64,000 nt of DNA from GCA-003244245 sp050699975 (GTDB taxonomy: Bacteria > Actinomycetota > Actinomycetes > Mycobacteriales > Pseudonocardiaceae). The position numbers and the translations under genes are program-made. Shown here piece after piece: positions 1-8,376 of this stretch (within the stretch, counting starts at the first letter, position 1; every line of letters starts with the position of its first letter). A model generated the notes under the pieces. That model was not told the origin of the DNA. It made no database searches and saw nothing but the letters and a program-made list of their open reading frames with translations. The stretch is from positions 7,102 to 71,101 of the forward strand of contig JBOHGH010000006.1 of the NCBI GenBank assembly GCA_050699975.1, read 5' to 3'.

Positions 1-223
1 GGAGGGCGGGATGAGGCAGGTGCTGGGTGCCAGCCGCCTGCGTCGGGACCGGCTGGTGCGTCTCGCAGACGCCCTGGACGATGCATTTCTTCAGGAGATC
101 GTCGCTGAGGAGCTGTGTTACTCGCGGATCGTCGCGATCCTGCCATCCCGCCGGTGCCGGACGTTCGACATCGAGGTTGATGAACTACATAACTTCATTG
201 CTAACGATGTCGTTGTCCACAAC
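1..223 (+). other. C-terminal segment of the RecA intein
   Basis: This is the splicing end of a protein intron inside RecA. The visible 74 residues contain the block F-like stretch TFDIEVDELHNFIAND followed by VVVHN and then Cys+1 of the extein. The terminal His-Asn and following Cys are the residues needed for Asn cyclisation and thioester branching. The sequence resembles the end of the M. tuberculosis RecA intein. The N-terminal splicing half and any endonuclease lie outside the window, so activity cannot be judged. Confidence 0.92.
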
Positions 224-511
224 TGCGCGCCCCCATTCAAACAAGCAGAATTTGATATTCTTTACGGCCATGGGATTAGCAAGGAAGGCTCGCTGATCGA
301 TCTGGGCGTCGAGCAGGGAGTCGTCCGCAAGTCGGGTGCCTGGTACACCTACGAAGGCGACCAACTCGGTCAGGGCAAGGAGAACGCGCGCAAGTTCCTC
401 GGCGACAACCCCGACGTCGCGGCCGAGATCGAGAAGCGGCTCAAGGACAAGCTCGGCATCGGGGCGAAGCTGGACGCCGACCAGACCGTGCCGGCCCCGG
501 TGGACTTCTGA
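1..511 (+). CDS. recA: RecA recombinase, 3' part (end of intein plus C-extein)
   Basis: RecA is the ATP-dependent strand-exchange protein of homologous recombination and the co-protease that triggers LexA self-cleavage. Only the 3' end lies here. The frame is open from base 2, passes through the last 74 residues of an intein, and from Cys (codon 224-226) gives the last 95 RecA residues, starting CAPPFKQAEFDILYG and ending in an acidic tail (PAPVDF). This is the DNA-binding/C-terminal part; the ATPase core lies upstream of the window. The insertion point matches the RecA intein site known in Mycobacterium tuberculosis. The stop codon overlaps a candidate recX ATG at 511. Confidence 0.95.
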   Translation, partial: EGGMRQVLGASRLRRDRLVRLADALDDAFLQEIVAEELCYSRIVAILPSRRCRTFDIEVDELHNFIANDVVVHNCAPPFKQAEFDILYGHGISKEGSLIDLGVEQGVVRKSGAWYTYEGDQLGQGKENARKFLGDNPDVAAEIEKRLKDKLGIGAKLDADQTVPAPVDF

Positions 512-1093
512 TGCTTCCGACCCTTACCGAGGCGCTAGGAGCTGCGATGGGCGGGCGCAGTCCTGACGCCTCCGGGTCCACCCAGGAGGACTCCCCGGAG
601 ACCAAGGCCATGGGTCCCGCAGCGGAGGCGCAGAGGATCTGCTTGCGGTTGCTCACGGCGCGGCCGCGCCGATGCGCTGCGCAGACGTGGCATTCCGGAG
701 GAAGTCGGAGAACCGGTGCTCGACCGACTGGGTGAGGTGGGTCTGGTGAATGACGCCGTCCTCGCCGAGTCGGTCGTGCACTCGGGGCACCGCCACCGCG
801 GCCTGGGTAGGTGGGGGTTGAGCACCGAGCTCCGACACAGGGGAGTGCCGGATGAGATCGTGCGCGAGGCAGTGGCGACAGTAAGGGCTGAGGACGAGGA
901 GCAGCGAGCCCGCGAACTGGTCCGACGCAAGTTACGCAGTAACACCGCGCGTGACCCAAGCACCCTGGTACGCAGATTGGCTGGGATGCTGGCCCGCAAG
1001 GGCTACTCCGAAGGGCTGGCTCTGCGCGTGGTACGCGACGAGCTCGGTCCGGGCAACTGGCCCACCGAGGTCGAGCCCTGCCCTCCCGAATGA
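511..1093 (+). pseudogene. recX: recX, regulator of RecA, interrupted by a frameshift/deletion
   Basis: RecX binds RecA filaments and modulates their activity. The 5' half is read in one frame (ICLRLLTARPR near 640-670) and the rest in the next frame (ADALRRRGIPEE from 668, then VLDRLGEVGLVNDAVLAES to a stop at 1091). Relative to the usual RecX spacing, about 17 bases are missing around 660-670, exactly at a GC palindrome (cgcggccgcg, 659-668). A shorter product could only start at the GTG at 716. The gene follows recA with overlapping stop/start (TGATG), the normal operon order. A deletion artefact at the palindrome is possible; otherwise RecX is inactive here. Its 3' end overlaps the convergent LysR gene by 91 bases. 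Confidence 0.8.
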
Positions 1094-2037
1094 GCACTCG
1101 ACAGTTCCCCGGGGGCGATGAACTCGACCCCGGCGGGAAGGCCGTCCTGGGCGTGCGCATCGCCCAGCAGTTGCAACAGGGTGGACCGGAACTCCACACC
1201 GGCTCGGGTTGGGTGCACGTCCGTGCGGTGGGCCAGCGCGATCGTTCGGATCGGAGTGGGGGGCACGAACGGCACGCCACGAAGCTTCGGGCGACCCGGG
1301 AGAACCATGCTGGGGACCACCGCGATCCCGAGCCCGGCCTCCACGAAGCTGAGCACCGCATCCATCTCGCCACCCTCGATCGCGAAGCGCGGATGGAATC
1401 CGGCTCGCTGGCAGGCCGTGAGGGTCATCGATCTGAGGTCGTAGCCCTCCCGGAACATCACCAACGGCCGGTCCCGGAGGTCCTCGATCCGGAACGTATC
1501 GAGGTCGAGAACCATGCTGCGCGGCACGGCGACGGTGAGCTGCTCGCGAAGGATCGGGACGGTGTCCAGAGTCGGGACCCCTCGGTGCAACGGCGAGGTG
1601 AGCACCGCCAGGTCGATGGCTCCTTCGGCGAGCTGCCGCACCAAGTCCCGCGACCCACTTTCATCGATGACGAGTTGGATCCCCGGATAGCGGGCGCGAA
1701 AGCTTGCGAGTGCGTCGGCCAGCAGCCCCGTGCAGAGGCTTGGTGTCGCACCCAGCCGCAGCCGCCCCTGACGGAGCTCGGCCAACTCGTGCACTTGCAG
1801 CCGCGCGGTCTCGACGTCGGCGAGGATCCGTTTGGCGAAGGGGACGAGCACCTCTCCGGCCGGAGTCAGAGTCACGTTGCCCCGGGCCCGGTGGAACAGC
1901 TCGCTGCCCAACTCGCGTTCCAGGCATTGAATCTGTTTGCTCAGCGAGGGCTGGGCGACGTGGGTGAGCTCGGCAGCCCGGGTGAAGTGGCGAGTGCCGG
2001 CGACGGCGAGGAAGTACACCAGTTGCTGTAGCTGCAC
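1003..2037 (-). CDS. LysR-family transcriptional regulator
   Basis: This is a 344-residue DNA-binding regulator with an N-terminal winged helix-turn-helix (residues 1-60, HFTRAAELTHVAQPSLSKQI) and a LysR substrate-binding domain (about 90-295). The start is GTG. The last 45 residues (SSAHSGGQGS onward) go beyond the usual length of about 300, are Ser/Arg rich and lie over the 3' end of recX, so the stop may have been reached by chance extension. It is divergent from the succinate dehydrogenase operon with 177 bases between starts, and a LysR-type box sits beside its start codon. It is probably an autoregulator that also controls sdh; the inducer is unknown. Confidence 0.88.
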   Translation of the reverse strand: MQLQQLVYFLAVAGTRHFTRAAELTHVAQPSLSKQIQCLERELGSELFHRARGNVTLTPAGEVLVPFAKRILADVETARLQVHELAELRQGRLRLGATPSLCTGLLADALASFRARYPGIQLVIDESGSRDLVRQLAEGAIDLAVLTSPLHRGVPTLDTVPILREQLTVAVPRSMVLDLDTFRIEDLRDRPLVMFREGYDLRSMTLTACQRAGFHPRFAIEGGEMDAVLSFVEAGLGIAVVPSMVLPGRPKLRGVPFVPPTPIRTIALAHRTDVHPTRAGVEFRSTLLQLLGDAHAQDGLPAGVEFIAPGELSSAHSGGQGSTSVGQLPGPSSSRTTRRASPSE

Positions 2038-2040
2038 AGC

Positions 2041-2057
2041 GATAGTGTAAGCCTATC
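2041..2057. promoter_or_regulatory. LysR-type operator (T-N11-A box)
   Basis: GATAG-TGTAAGC-CTATC is a perfect 5-bp inverted repeat and contains T-N11-A (2043 to 2055), the consensus of LysR-family binding sites. It lies 4 bases upstream of the lysR start codon in the lysR/sdh intergenic region, as expected for autoregulation. Confidence 0.55.
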
Positions 2058-2078
2058 GAGACGAGCGGTACCATATCT

Positions 2079-2108
2079 TTGACCCGTTCCGCGGGTTTGG
2101 CTTACCGT
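2079..2108 (+). promoter_or_regulatory. candidate promoter of the sdh operon
   Basis: TTGACC (2079-2084) and TACCGT (2103-2108) are spaced by 18 bases, a plausible housekeeping -35/-10 pair about 107 bases upstream of the first sdh start codon and just downstream of the LysR box. Confidence 0.35.
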
Positions 2109-2214
2109 CGGTCATCGCCGCGTGAGCCGCCAGTCCGCCACAACCCGCGCGCGGAGCGCGGCGTGTTCGCTGAACCGACCACGCGGGCTTGCGCCGCCGA
2201 CCTGAATCGACGTC

Positions 2215-3036
2215 ATGACCACCACATCACCGTCCCCACAGCCTGGGGTAGCCCAGTCCGGCCGGGCAGCGATCACAGCGCGGACCCTGCGCACCGACCG
2301 CTGGTGGCTGTCACCCTTGGTGACCGCGATCGTGCTGGGTGTCTTCATCATTTACACGACGGCCCGGCTGTTCATGCGGGACTACTACTGGGTTGGTGAT
2401 TTCAGCTACCTCACCCCGCTGTACTCGCCGTGCCTGAGCGCCTCCTGCGCGCCGGGCTCGTCGCATTTCGGCACCCCGCTGCCGGCGTTTCCGCTGGCGT
2501 TGCCGCTGCCGATCCTGATCTTCCCCATCCTCGCCGGATTCCGGGCCAGCTGCTACTACTACCGCAAGGCCGGCTACCGGGCTTTCCTGCAGTCGCCGCC
2601 CGGGTGCGCGGTGTCCGAGCGGGCGAAGAGCTACACCGGAGAAACCCGCTTCCCCCTGGTTCTGCAGAACCTGCACCGATACTTCTTCTACCTGGCCAGC
2701 GCGCTGCTGCTGATCAACACCTATGACGCGGTACTGGCCTTCTTCCCCGCCGGCGGTGGCTTCGGGGTGGGTCTGGGCTCGCTGATCCTGCTGGTCAACG
2801 TCACCATGCTGTGGCTGTACTCACTGTCCTGCCACGCCTGCCGGCACATCTTCGGCGGCCGGCTCAAGCACTTCTCCAAACATCCCGTGCAGTACTGGTT
2901 CTGGACCCAGCTGTCCAAGCTCAACGGCCGCCACATGCAGTTCGCCTGGACGTCGCTGATCACGGTGATGCTCACGGACCTCTACATCATGGCCGTTGCG
3001 GCGGGCTGGATCGCCGACCTGCGCCTTTTCAACTGA
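2215..3036 (+). CDS. sdhC: succinate dehydrogenase membrane anchor, Sdh1 type
   Basis: This 273-residue integral membrane subunit anchors SdhA/SdhB and passes electrons to the quinone pool. It has about five hydrophobic segments (near residues 35-52, 85-108, 150-172, 180-200 and 240-262). Conserved His residues, such as NLHRYFF and SCHACRHIFGG, are candidate haem ligands. Length, helix count and the order anchor-flavoprotein-iron-sulfur protein match the mycobacterial Rv0249c-Rv0248c-Rv0247c (Sdh1) operon rather than the SdhC/SdhD pair of proteobacteria. The ATG at 2215 has no strong ribosome-binding site. It is followed after 16 bases by sdhA. Confidence 0.88.
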   Translation: MTTTSPSPQPGVAQSGRAAITARTLRTDRWWLSPLVTAIVLGVFIIYTTARLFMRDYYWVGDFSYLTPLYSPCLSASCAPGSSHFGTPLPAFPLALPLPILIFPILAGFRASCYYYRKAGYRAFLQSPPGCAVSERAKSYTGETRFPLVLQNLHRYFFYLASALLLINTYDAVLAFFPAGGGFGVGLGSLILLVNVTMLWLYSLSCHACRHIFGGRLKHFSKHPVQYWFWTQLSKLNGRHMQFAWTSLITVMLTDLYIMAVAAGWIADLRLFN

Positions 3037-3052
3037 CGAGGTATCGATAACC

Positions 3053-4954
3053 ATGACAGAGATCGAGCGGCACGATTACGACGTCGTGGTGATCGGCGCT
3101 GGCGGCGCCGGCCTGCGTGCCGCGATCGAGGCCCGTGAGCTGGGCAAGCGCACCGCCGTCATCTGCAAATCTCTGTTCGGCAAGGCCCACACCGTGATGG
3201 CTGAGGGCGGCATCGCGGCGTCGATGGGCAACGTGAACTCACGGGACAGTTGGCAGGTCCACTTCCGTGACACCATGCGCGGGGGGAAGTTCCTCAACAA
3301 CTGGCGGATGGCGGAGCTGCACGCCAAGGAAGCACCGCAGCGAGTATGGGAGCTGGAGACCTATGGTGCGCTGTTCGACCGCACCAAGGACGGCAAGATC
3401 AGTCAGCGCAACTTCGGTGGGCACGAGTATCCGCGGCTGGCGCACGTGGGTGATCGCACAGGTCTGGAGTTGATCCGTACTCTGCAGCAAAAGATCGTAT
3501 CGCTGCAGCAGGAGGACTTCGCCCAGCACGGCGACTACGAGGCCAACCTCAAGGTCTTTTCCGAGTGCACGGTCACGGACCTGCTCAAAGACGGAGAGGT
3601 GGTGTCCGGGGCGTTCGGCTACTGGCGCGAGACGGGCCGCTTCATCCGGTTCGACACACCTGCCGTGGTGCTCGCCACTGGCGGCATCGGTAAGTCTTTC
3701 AAGGTCACCAGCAACTCCTGGGAGTACACCGGTGATGGGCACGCGCTCGCGCTGCGCGCGGGCGCTGCGCTGATCAACATGGAGTTCGTCCAGTTTCATC
3801 CCACCGGAATGGTCTGGCCGCCCAGCGTCAAGGGAATCCTGGTCACCGAGTCGGTCCGGGGTGACGGCGGTGTGCTGCGCAACTCCGAGAACGAGCGTTT
3901 CATGTTCGACTACATCCCCGAGGTCTTCAAGGGCCAGTACGCAACCTCGGAGCAGGAGGCGGACCGCTGGTACGACGACCCGGACAACAACCGCAGGCCA
4001 CCGGAGCTGCTGCCCCGTGACGAGGTTGCGCGCGCGATCAACTCTGAGGTCAAAGCGGGCCGGGGATCACCACACGGTGGTGTGTTCCTCGACGTCTCTA
4101 CCCGGATACCCGCCGACGTCATCAAGAAGCGACTTCCCTCGATGTACCACCAATTCAAGGAACTGGCCGACGTCGACATCACAGCCGCGCCCATGGAAGT
4201 CGGCCCCACCTGCCACTACGTGATGGGCGGCGTCGAGGTCGACCCGGACACCGCGGCAGCTTCGGTGCGCGGGCTCTTCGCGGCCGGCGAGGTCGCGGGC
4301 GGGATGCACGGCTCCAACCGGTTGGGCGGCAACTCGCTGTCCGACCTACTCGTGTTCGGCCGCCGGGCGGGCCTCGGGGCAGCGTCCTACGTGGACTCCC
4401 TGGGCAGCTCCCGGCCGTTGGCCTGCGAGGCCGATGTCGAGGCCGCAGCCCGGCGGGCCGTCGCCCCCTTCGATGCGGGCGCTCACAGCGAGGCCGCCGA
4501 GAACCCGTACTGCGTGCACCAGGAATTGCAGCAGACCATGAACGACCTCGTCGGCATCATCCGCCGGGCGGATAAGATGGAGCTGGCGCTCAAGAAGCTC
4601 GAGGAGCTGCGCCGCCGCGCCGACAGCGTCGTGGTGGAAGGCCATCGCCAGTTCAACCCCGGGTGGCACCTCGCGCTGGACCTACGCAACATGCTCGTGG
4701 TGAGCGAATGCGTCGCCCGGGCCGCGGTGGAGCGCGCCGAGAGCCGAGGCGGGCACACCCGGGACGACCACCCGGTGATGGACCCCGAATGGCGACACGT
4801 GGTGTTGGTATGCACGCAGCACCTCAACAGTCGCATCGTTCGCGTCGAACGCGAGGAGCAGATCCCGATGCGGACGGACCTTATGGACCTGTTCGAACTT
4901 GACGAGCTGAAGAAGTACTTCACCGCCGAGGAGCTCCCGGGAGGGACGGACTGA
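3053..4954 (+). CDS. sdhA: succinate dehydrogenase flavoprotein subunit
   Basis: The 633-residue FAD subunit oxidises succinate to fumarate. The FAD dinucleotide-binding motif GAGGAG is at residues 15-20, and AHTVMAEGGI carries His46, the position of the covalent FAD link in this family. The substrate/capping domain and the C-terminal helical domain follow. I chose ATG 3053 because homology starts there (MTEIERHDYDVVVIGAG); the longer in-frame version beginning at 2996 would overlap the anchor gene. It sits mid-operon, one base before sdhB. Length and order fit actinobacterial Sdh1. Confidence 0.96.
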   Translation: MTEIERHDYDVVVIGAGGAGLRAAIEARELGKRTAVICKSLFGKAHTVMAEGGIAASMGNVNSRDSWQVHFRDTMRGGKFLNNWRMAELHAKEAPQRVWELETYGALFDRTKDGKISQRNFGGHEYPRLAHVGDRTGLELIRTLQQKIVSLQQEDFAQHGDYEANLKVFSECTVTDLLKDGEVVSGAFGYWRETGRFIRFDTPAVVLATGGIGKSFKVTSNSWEYTGDGHALALRAGAALINMEFVQFHPTGMVWPPSVKGILVTESVRGDGGVLRNSENERFMFDYIPEVFKGQYATSEQEADRWYDDPDNNRRPPELLPRDEVARAINSEVKAGRGSPHGGVFLDVSTRIPADVIKKRLPSMYHQFKELADVDITAAPMEVGPTCHYVMGGVEVDPDTAAASVRGLFAAGEVAGGMHGSNRLGGNSLSDLLVFGRRAGLGAASYVDSLGSSRPLACEADVEAAARRAVAPFDAGAHSEAAENPYCVHQELQQTMNDLVGIIRRADKMELALKKLEELRRRADSVVVEGHRQFNPGWHLALDLRNMLVVSECVARAAVERAESRGGHTRDDHPVMDPEWRHVVLVCTQHLNSRIVRVEREEQIPMRTDLMDLFELDELKKYFTAEELPGGTD

Positions 4955-4955
4955 C

Positions 4956-5714
4956 ATGGGCTACCAGCAGCAGTTCCGGGTGTGGCGGGGCGACACCCGC
5001 GGCGGGAGTCTTGTTGACTTCGACGCGGAGGTCAACGAGGGGGAAGTGGTCCTGGACGTGATCCACCGCCTGCAGGCCACCCAGGCTCCCGACCTCGCGG
5101 TGCGGTGGAACTGCAAGGCGGGCAAATGTGGATCGTGCAGCGCCGAGATCAACGGACGGCCCCGCCTGCTGTGCATGACGCGGATGTCCACGTTGCCGCC
5201 ACCGCAGCCGGTGACGGTTACCCCGATGCGGACCTTCCCGGTCATCCGCGACCTCGTCACCGATGTCTCGTACAACTACCGCAAGGCCCGTGAAGTTCGC
5301 GCATTTATGCCACCGAAGGGTGCACAGCCCGGCGAGTATCGGATGCAGCAAGTAGACGTGGAGCGCTCGCAGGAGTTCCGCAAGTGCATCGAGTGCTTCC
5401 TGTGCCAGGACACCTGTCACGTGATCCGCGACCACGAGGAGAACAAGGAGAGCTTCTCCGGACCGCGCCTTCTCATGCGGATCGCTGAGCTGGACATGCA
5501 CCCGCTGGACGCCGCTGCCGAGGAGGGCGTGGATCGCAAACGGGCCGCGCAGGACGAGCACGGCCTGGGATTCTGCAACATCACCAAGTGCTGCACCGAA
5601 GTGTGCCCGGAACACATCAAGATCACGGACAATGCGCTGATCCCGATGAAGGAGCGGGTAGTCGACCTCCGCTTCGACCCGCTGGCCCGGCTGTTTCGCC
5701 GCAACCGAGGGTAG
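4956..5714 (+). CDS. sdhB: succinate dehydrogenase iron-sulfur subunit
   Basis: The 252-residue subunit relays electrons from FAD to the membrane anchor. The N-terminal plant-ferredoxin-like domain binds [2Fe-2S] through Cys53, 58, 61 and 73 (CKAGKCGSC...C). The C-terminal domain has CIECFLCQDTC (Cys144, 147, 150, 154) and CNITKCCTEVCP (Cys207, 212, 213, 217), the ligand sets for the [4Fe-4S] and [3Fe-4S] clusters. All expected cysteines are present. It is the last gene of the sdh operon, and its stop abuts the convergent stop of the binding-protein gene at 5716. Confidence 0.95.
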   Translation: MGYQQQFRVWRGDTRGGSLVDFDAEVNEGEVVLDVIHRLQATQAPDLAVRWNCKAGKCGSCSAEINGRPRLLCMTRMSTLPPPQPVTVTPMRTFPVIRDLVTDVSYNYRKAREVRAFMPPKGAQPGEYRMQQVDVERSQEFRKCIECFLCQDTCHVIRDHEENKESFSGPRLLMRIAELDMHPLDAAAEEGVDRKRAAQDEHGLGFCNITKCCTEVCPEHIKITDNALIPMKERVVDLRFDPLARLFRRNRG

Positions 5715-5715
5715 G

Positions 5716-6711
5716 TCAGCGGGGAAGCGGCGGGCTGGGCACCGGGGTGCCGAGGTACTGAGTATGAAGCCGGGCCCAGGTGCCGTCGTCGATCGCGTGG
5801 CGCAGCACCGCGGTGACCCGCTCGAGGAGCACCTGGTCGCCCGGCGCCAGGCCGATTCCGTATTCGGTGGTCCCCAGTGGCTCACCGACCATTCGCAGCG
5901 TGCCGGGAGCCTCAGCCAGCATCGCCGCCACGGCAGCCTGATCGCCAGCGATCGCCTTGACCCTGCCCCCGAGCAGGTTCACGCAGGCAGCCAGGGTCGC
6001 CCGGGTCTGCAACCCGACGCCCGAAGCCGTCAGCGCTGCCGCGGTCGGTGAGTCCGCCGGCGCACACACCTCTCCATCACCGAGCGAGTTCAGGCCGGTG
6101 ACCTGGCTGCTTGCGGGCACCGCCAGTTGCAGCGGGCGCACCAGGTAAGGACCCGCGATATTCACCTGCTCGCGCCGCTGCGGGGTGATCTCATAGCCAC
6201 CGAGCACCAGGTCCGCTTCCCCTCGGCGCAGCGCCGCCTCGCGGCTGCTCCCGGCAAGGGGCTTGAAGCTGGTGGCCGCGGGATCGGCCCCCAGCTCACG
6301 CGCAATCAGATCAAGCAGCGCGATGTCGAACCCGGTGTAGTTGCCTGAGCCTGGCGAGCGCTGCGCCAGTCCAGGCGCCTCTTGGACGGCCACGATGAGC
6401 TTGCCTCGCTGGGTAATCCGGTCGATGGTCGGCGATCCGCTACCCACCGGGCGTGGTGGGGCGACCGTGTCAAACGGGCTGCCGGCCACGGGGGCGGGCT
6501 GGTCGCCGAACAGGTCGCTGACGCCGTCGACGACCCGACCCAGCACCCACAGCGCCGCGATCATGAGCACCACCAGCAGGCAGCCGATCCGCGGCCGCAG
6601 CCATCCGCGCCGGCGCATCACGTGCAGCGCCGACCGGGACCGCCTTTCGGGCGACGGCTTCGGCTCGGCCGGCGATTCCGCCCAGGGACGCCGCGGCTCA
6701 AGATCAGCCAT
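5716..6711 (-). CDS. membrane-anchored amino-acid-binding protein (SBP_bac_3 family)
   Basis: This is a 331-residue protein with a basic cytoplasmic start, one transmembrane segment (residues about 43-62, IGCLLVVLMIAALWVLGRVV) and a periplasmic-type solute-binding fold (about 95-325). It has typical type-3 binding-protein landmarks (GKLIVAVQEAPG, GFDIALLDLIARELGA, GEADLVLGGYEITPQR). It has no lipobox, so it is held by a helix rather than a lipid. It lies downstream of gluD on the same strand with about 105 bases between them. It may be a second receptor for the Glu transporter or a sensor; the ligand is not predictable. Confidence 0.8.
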   Translation of the reverse strand: MADLEPRRPWAESPAEPKPSPERRSRSALHVMRRRGWLRPRIGCLLVVLMIAALWVLGRVVDGVSDLFGDQPAPVAGSPFDTVAPPRPVGSGSPTIDRITQRGKLIVAVQEAPGLAQRSPGSGNYTGFDIALLDLIARELGADPAATSFKPLAGSSREAALRRGEADLVLGGYEITPQRREQVNIAGPYLVRPLQLAVPASSQVTGLNSLGDGEVCAPADSPTAAALTASGVGLQTRATLAACVNLLGGRVKAIAGDQAAVAAMLAEAPGTLRMVGEPLGTTEYGIGLAPGDQVLLERVTAVLRHAIDDGTWARLHTQYLGTPVPSPPLPR

Positions 6712-6816
6712 CGCCCACCAGACGTCGAGTCACCGGTTGCCTGCGCATCGCGACAACTCTAGATGATCGATTCCCAGGTCACGGCCTGACGACCGTGGAT
6801 CCAGTCCTCCATGGCG

Positions 6817-7716
6817 TCAGCCTCCTGCTGCGCTGGTTCCGGCCAGAGCCCGTTCATGAGGCATTGGTCTCGCAGCCTTGGACACCGCCGCGCCCGGATG
6901 CCCCCGACGAGTCAGCCGCCGCTCGGCCCACACGGCCAGTTTGCTGAGTGCGTAGTTGATCAGAACGAAGACGGCGCCCACGATCAGGTAAAGCTGCAGC
7001 GGGTTGCGTAACTCTTGAATAGCGATCGCCACGAACCTCACCGCCTCGACGTACAGGATCACGAAACCGAGTGAGGTGTCTTTGAAGATCACCACGAGCT
7101 GACTGATGAGCGCGGGCAGCATCACACGGACGGCTTGCGGGAGCAGGATCAGGCGCAGTGCCTGCCCGCGGGTGAGCCCGACCGCTGCCGCGGCCTCGGC
7201 CTGGCCTCGGGGGAGCGAGGCGATACCGGCCCGCACGATCTCGGCGATGATCACCGAGTTGTACGCGGTAAGACCGATCACCAGGTACCACAGCAGCGGC
7301 AAACTCACTCCGAGCTCGGGCAGCACCCGGGCGGCGAAGAAGATCACGATGACGACCGGCAGGCCCCGGAAGAACTCCATCGGCGCGACCACGGCCCAGC
7401 GCCCCCAGCGGGGCAAGCTGATCCTGGTCACGGCCAACACCGTGCCCAGCAGCAGCGAGAACGCCATCGCCAGCACGGCGGCCTGGACGTTGCGCAGCAG
7501 TGCCAGGCCGAGGTTGGTCCACAGCGCGACGAAGAACGGGTTCGCCGGGTTGACCACCGGTCCCCACTTCTCCTCGCTGAGCTGGCCTTGAGCCGCTAGC
7601 CGCAGCATCACGAGGACCACCAGCACGGCAAGTGCCAGGCCGACGACGATGCTGCCCGCCAGAATGCGCCGACGGGTGCGCGGACCGGGACGGTCGTAGA
7701 GAGCTGCGGTGGTCAC
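6817..7716 (-). CDS. gluD: glutamate/amino-acid ABC transporter permease GluD
   Basis: This 299-residue inner-membrane permease of the His/Glu/Gln family has several hydrophobic helices. The EAA coupling loop (RGQAEAAAAVGLTRGQALRLI, about residues 172-192) contacts the ATPase. The GTG start overlaps the gluC stop (GTGA), so the two permeases are translationally coupled. It forms a heteromeric channel with GluC for substrate delivered by GluB. Gene order gluA-gluB-gluC-gluD beside recX and miaB is known in actinobacteria such as Streptomyces. Confidence 0.9.
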   Translation of the reverse strand: MTTAALYDRPGPRTRRRILAGSIVVGLALAVLVVLVMLRLAAQGQLSEEKWGPVVNPANPFFVALWTNLGLALLRNVQAAVLAMAFSLLLGTVLAVTRISLPRWGRWAVVAPMEFFRGLPVVIVIFFAARVLPELGVSLPLLWYLVIGLTAYNSVIIAEIVRAGIASLPRGQAEAAAAVGLTRGQALRLILLPQAVRVMLPALISQLVVIFKDTSLGFVILYVEAVRFVAIAIQELRNPLQLYLIVGAVFVLINYALSKLAVWAERRLTRRGHPGAAVSKAARPMPHERALAGTSAAGG

Positions 7717-8363
7717 CGCGCCACCGCCACCCTGCGCTCGATGATGCCCAGCGCCAGACCCGCCGGAATCGTGATAATCAGGTAGCCCGCCGCCACCCCG
7801 AGCAGTACCGGAATAAGAGCAAGTCCCTGCGCCGAGGTCAGCCTGGCCTGCACGCTGAACAGGTCCCCGCCAATTCCGAACGCGCCGGCAATCGCCGAGT
7901 TCTTGATCATCGCGATGATCACGCTACCGAGCGGCGGTACGACACTGCGCAGCGCCTGCGGCAACACGATGTCTCGCAGCGACTGGGTAAAGGTCAGCCC
8001 CACTGCCCGAGCGGCTTCGATCTGTCCGGCCGGCACCGCGTTGATTCCGCTGCGCACCGCCTCGCAGACGAAGGCCGAGGTATAGAGCACTAAGCCGGTG
8101 ATGCCGAACCAGAAATAGGCGCCGTTGATACCGAGCTCAGGCAAGCCGAAGGCGCAAAAGAACAAAACGACGGTGAGCGGGCAGTTACGGAACACTGTCA
8201 CCCAAGCCGTACCCGTTGCACGCAGCGGCGGGAACGGGGAGACCCGGAACGTGGCGATCACAGTGCCGAGCATCAGCGACCCGATCGCCGCGTACAGGCA
8301 GATCTGCAAGGTTGTGAGAAGGCCGTCTCGGTACAACCCGATGTTGTCGACGATGATGTCCAC
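7713..8363 (-). CDS. gluC: glutamate/amino-acid ABC transporter permease GluC
   Basis: This 216-residue polar amino-acid permease has about five membrane helices. The EAA loop is AGQIEAARAVGLTFTQSLRD (about residues 112-131). It pairs with GluD. The start is GTG (VDIIVDNIGLYRDG). It lies 13 bases downstream of gluB and overlaps gluD by four bases. Length is normal for the family. Confidence 0.9.
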   Translation of the reverse strand: MDIIVDNIGLYRDGLLTTLQICLYAAIGSLMLGTVIATFRVSPFPPLRATGTAWVTVFRNCPLTVVLFFCAFGLPELGINGAYFWFGITGLVLYTSAFVCEAVRSGINAVPAGQIEAARAVGLTFTQSLRDIVLPQALRSVVPPLGSVIIAMIKNSAIAGAFGIGGDLFSVQARLTSAQGLALIPVLLGVAAGYLIITIPAGLALGIIERRVAVAR

Positions 8364-8376
8364 TGGCGGCCAGCGG

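Noticed and set aside
1090..2031. 313-codon plus-strand frame inside the LysR gene
   Set aside because: It is the antisense shadow of the LysR coding sequence; no family similarity in the translation.
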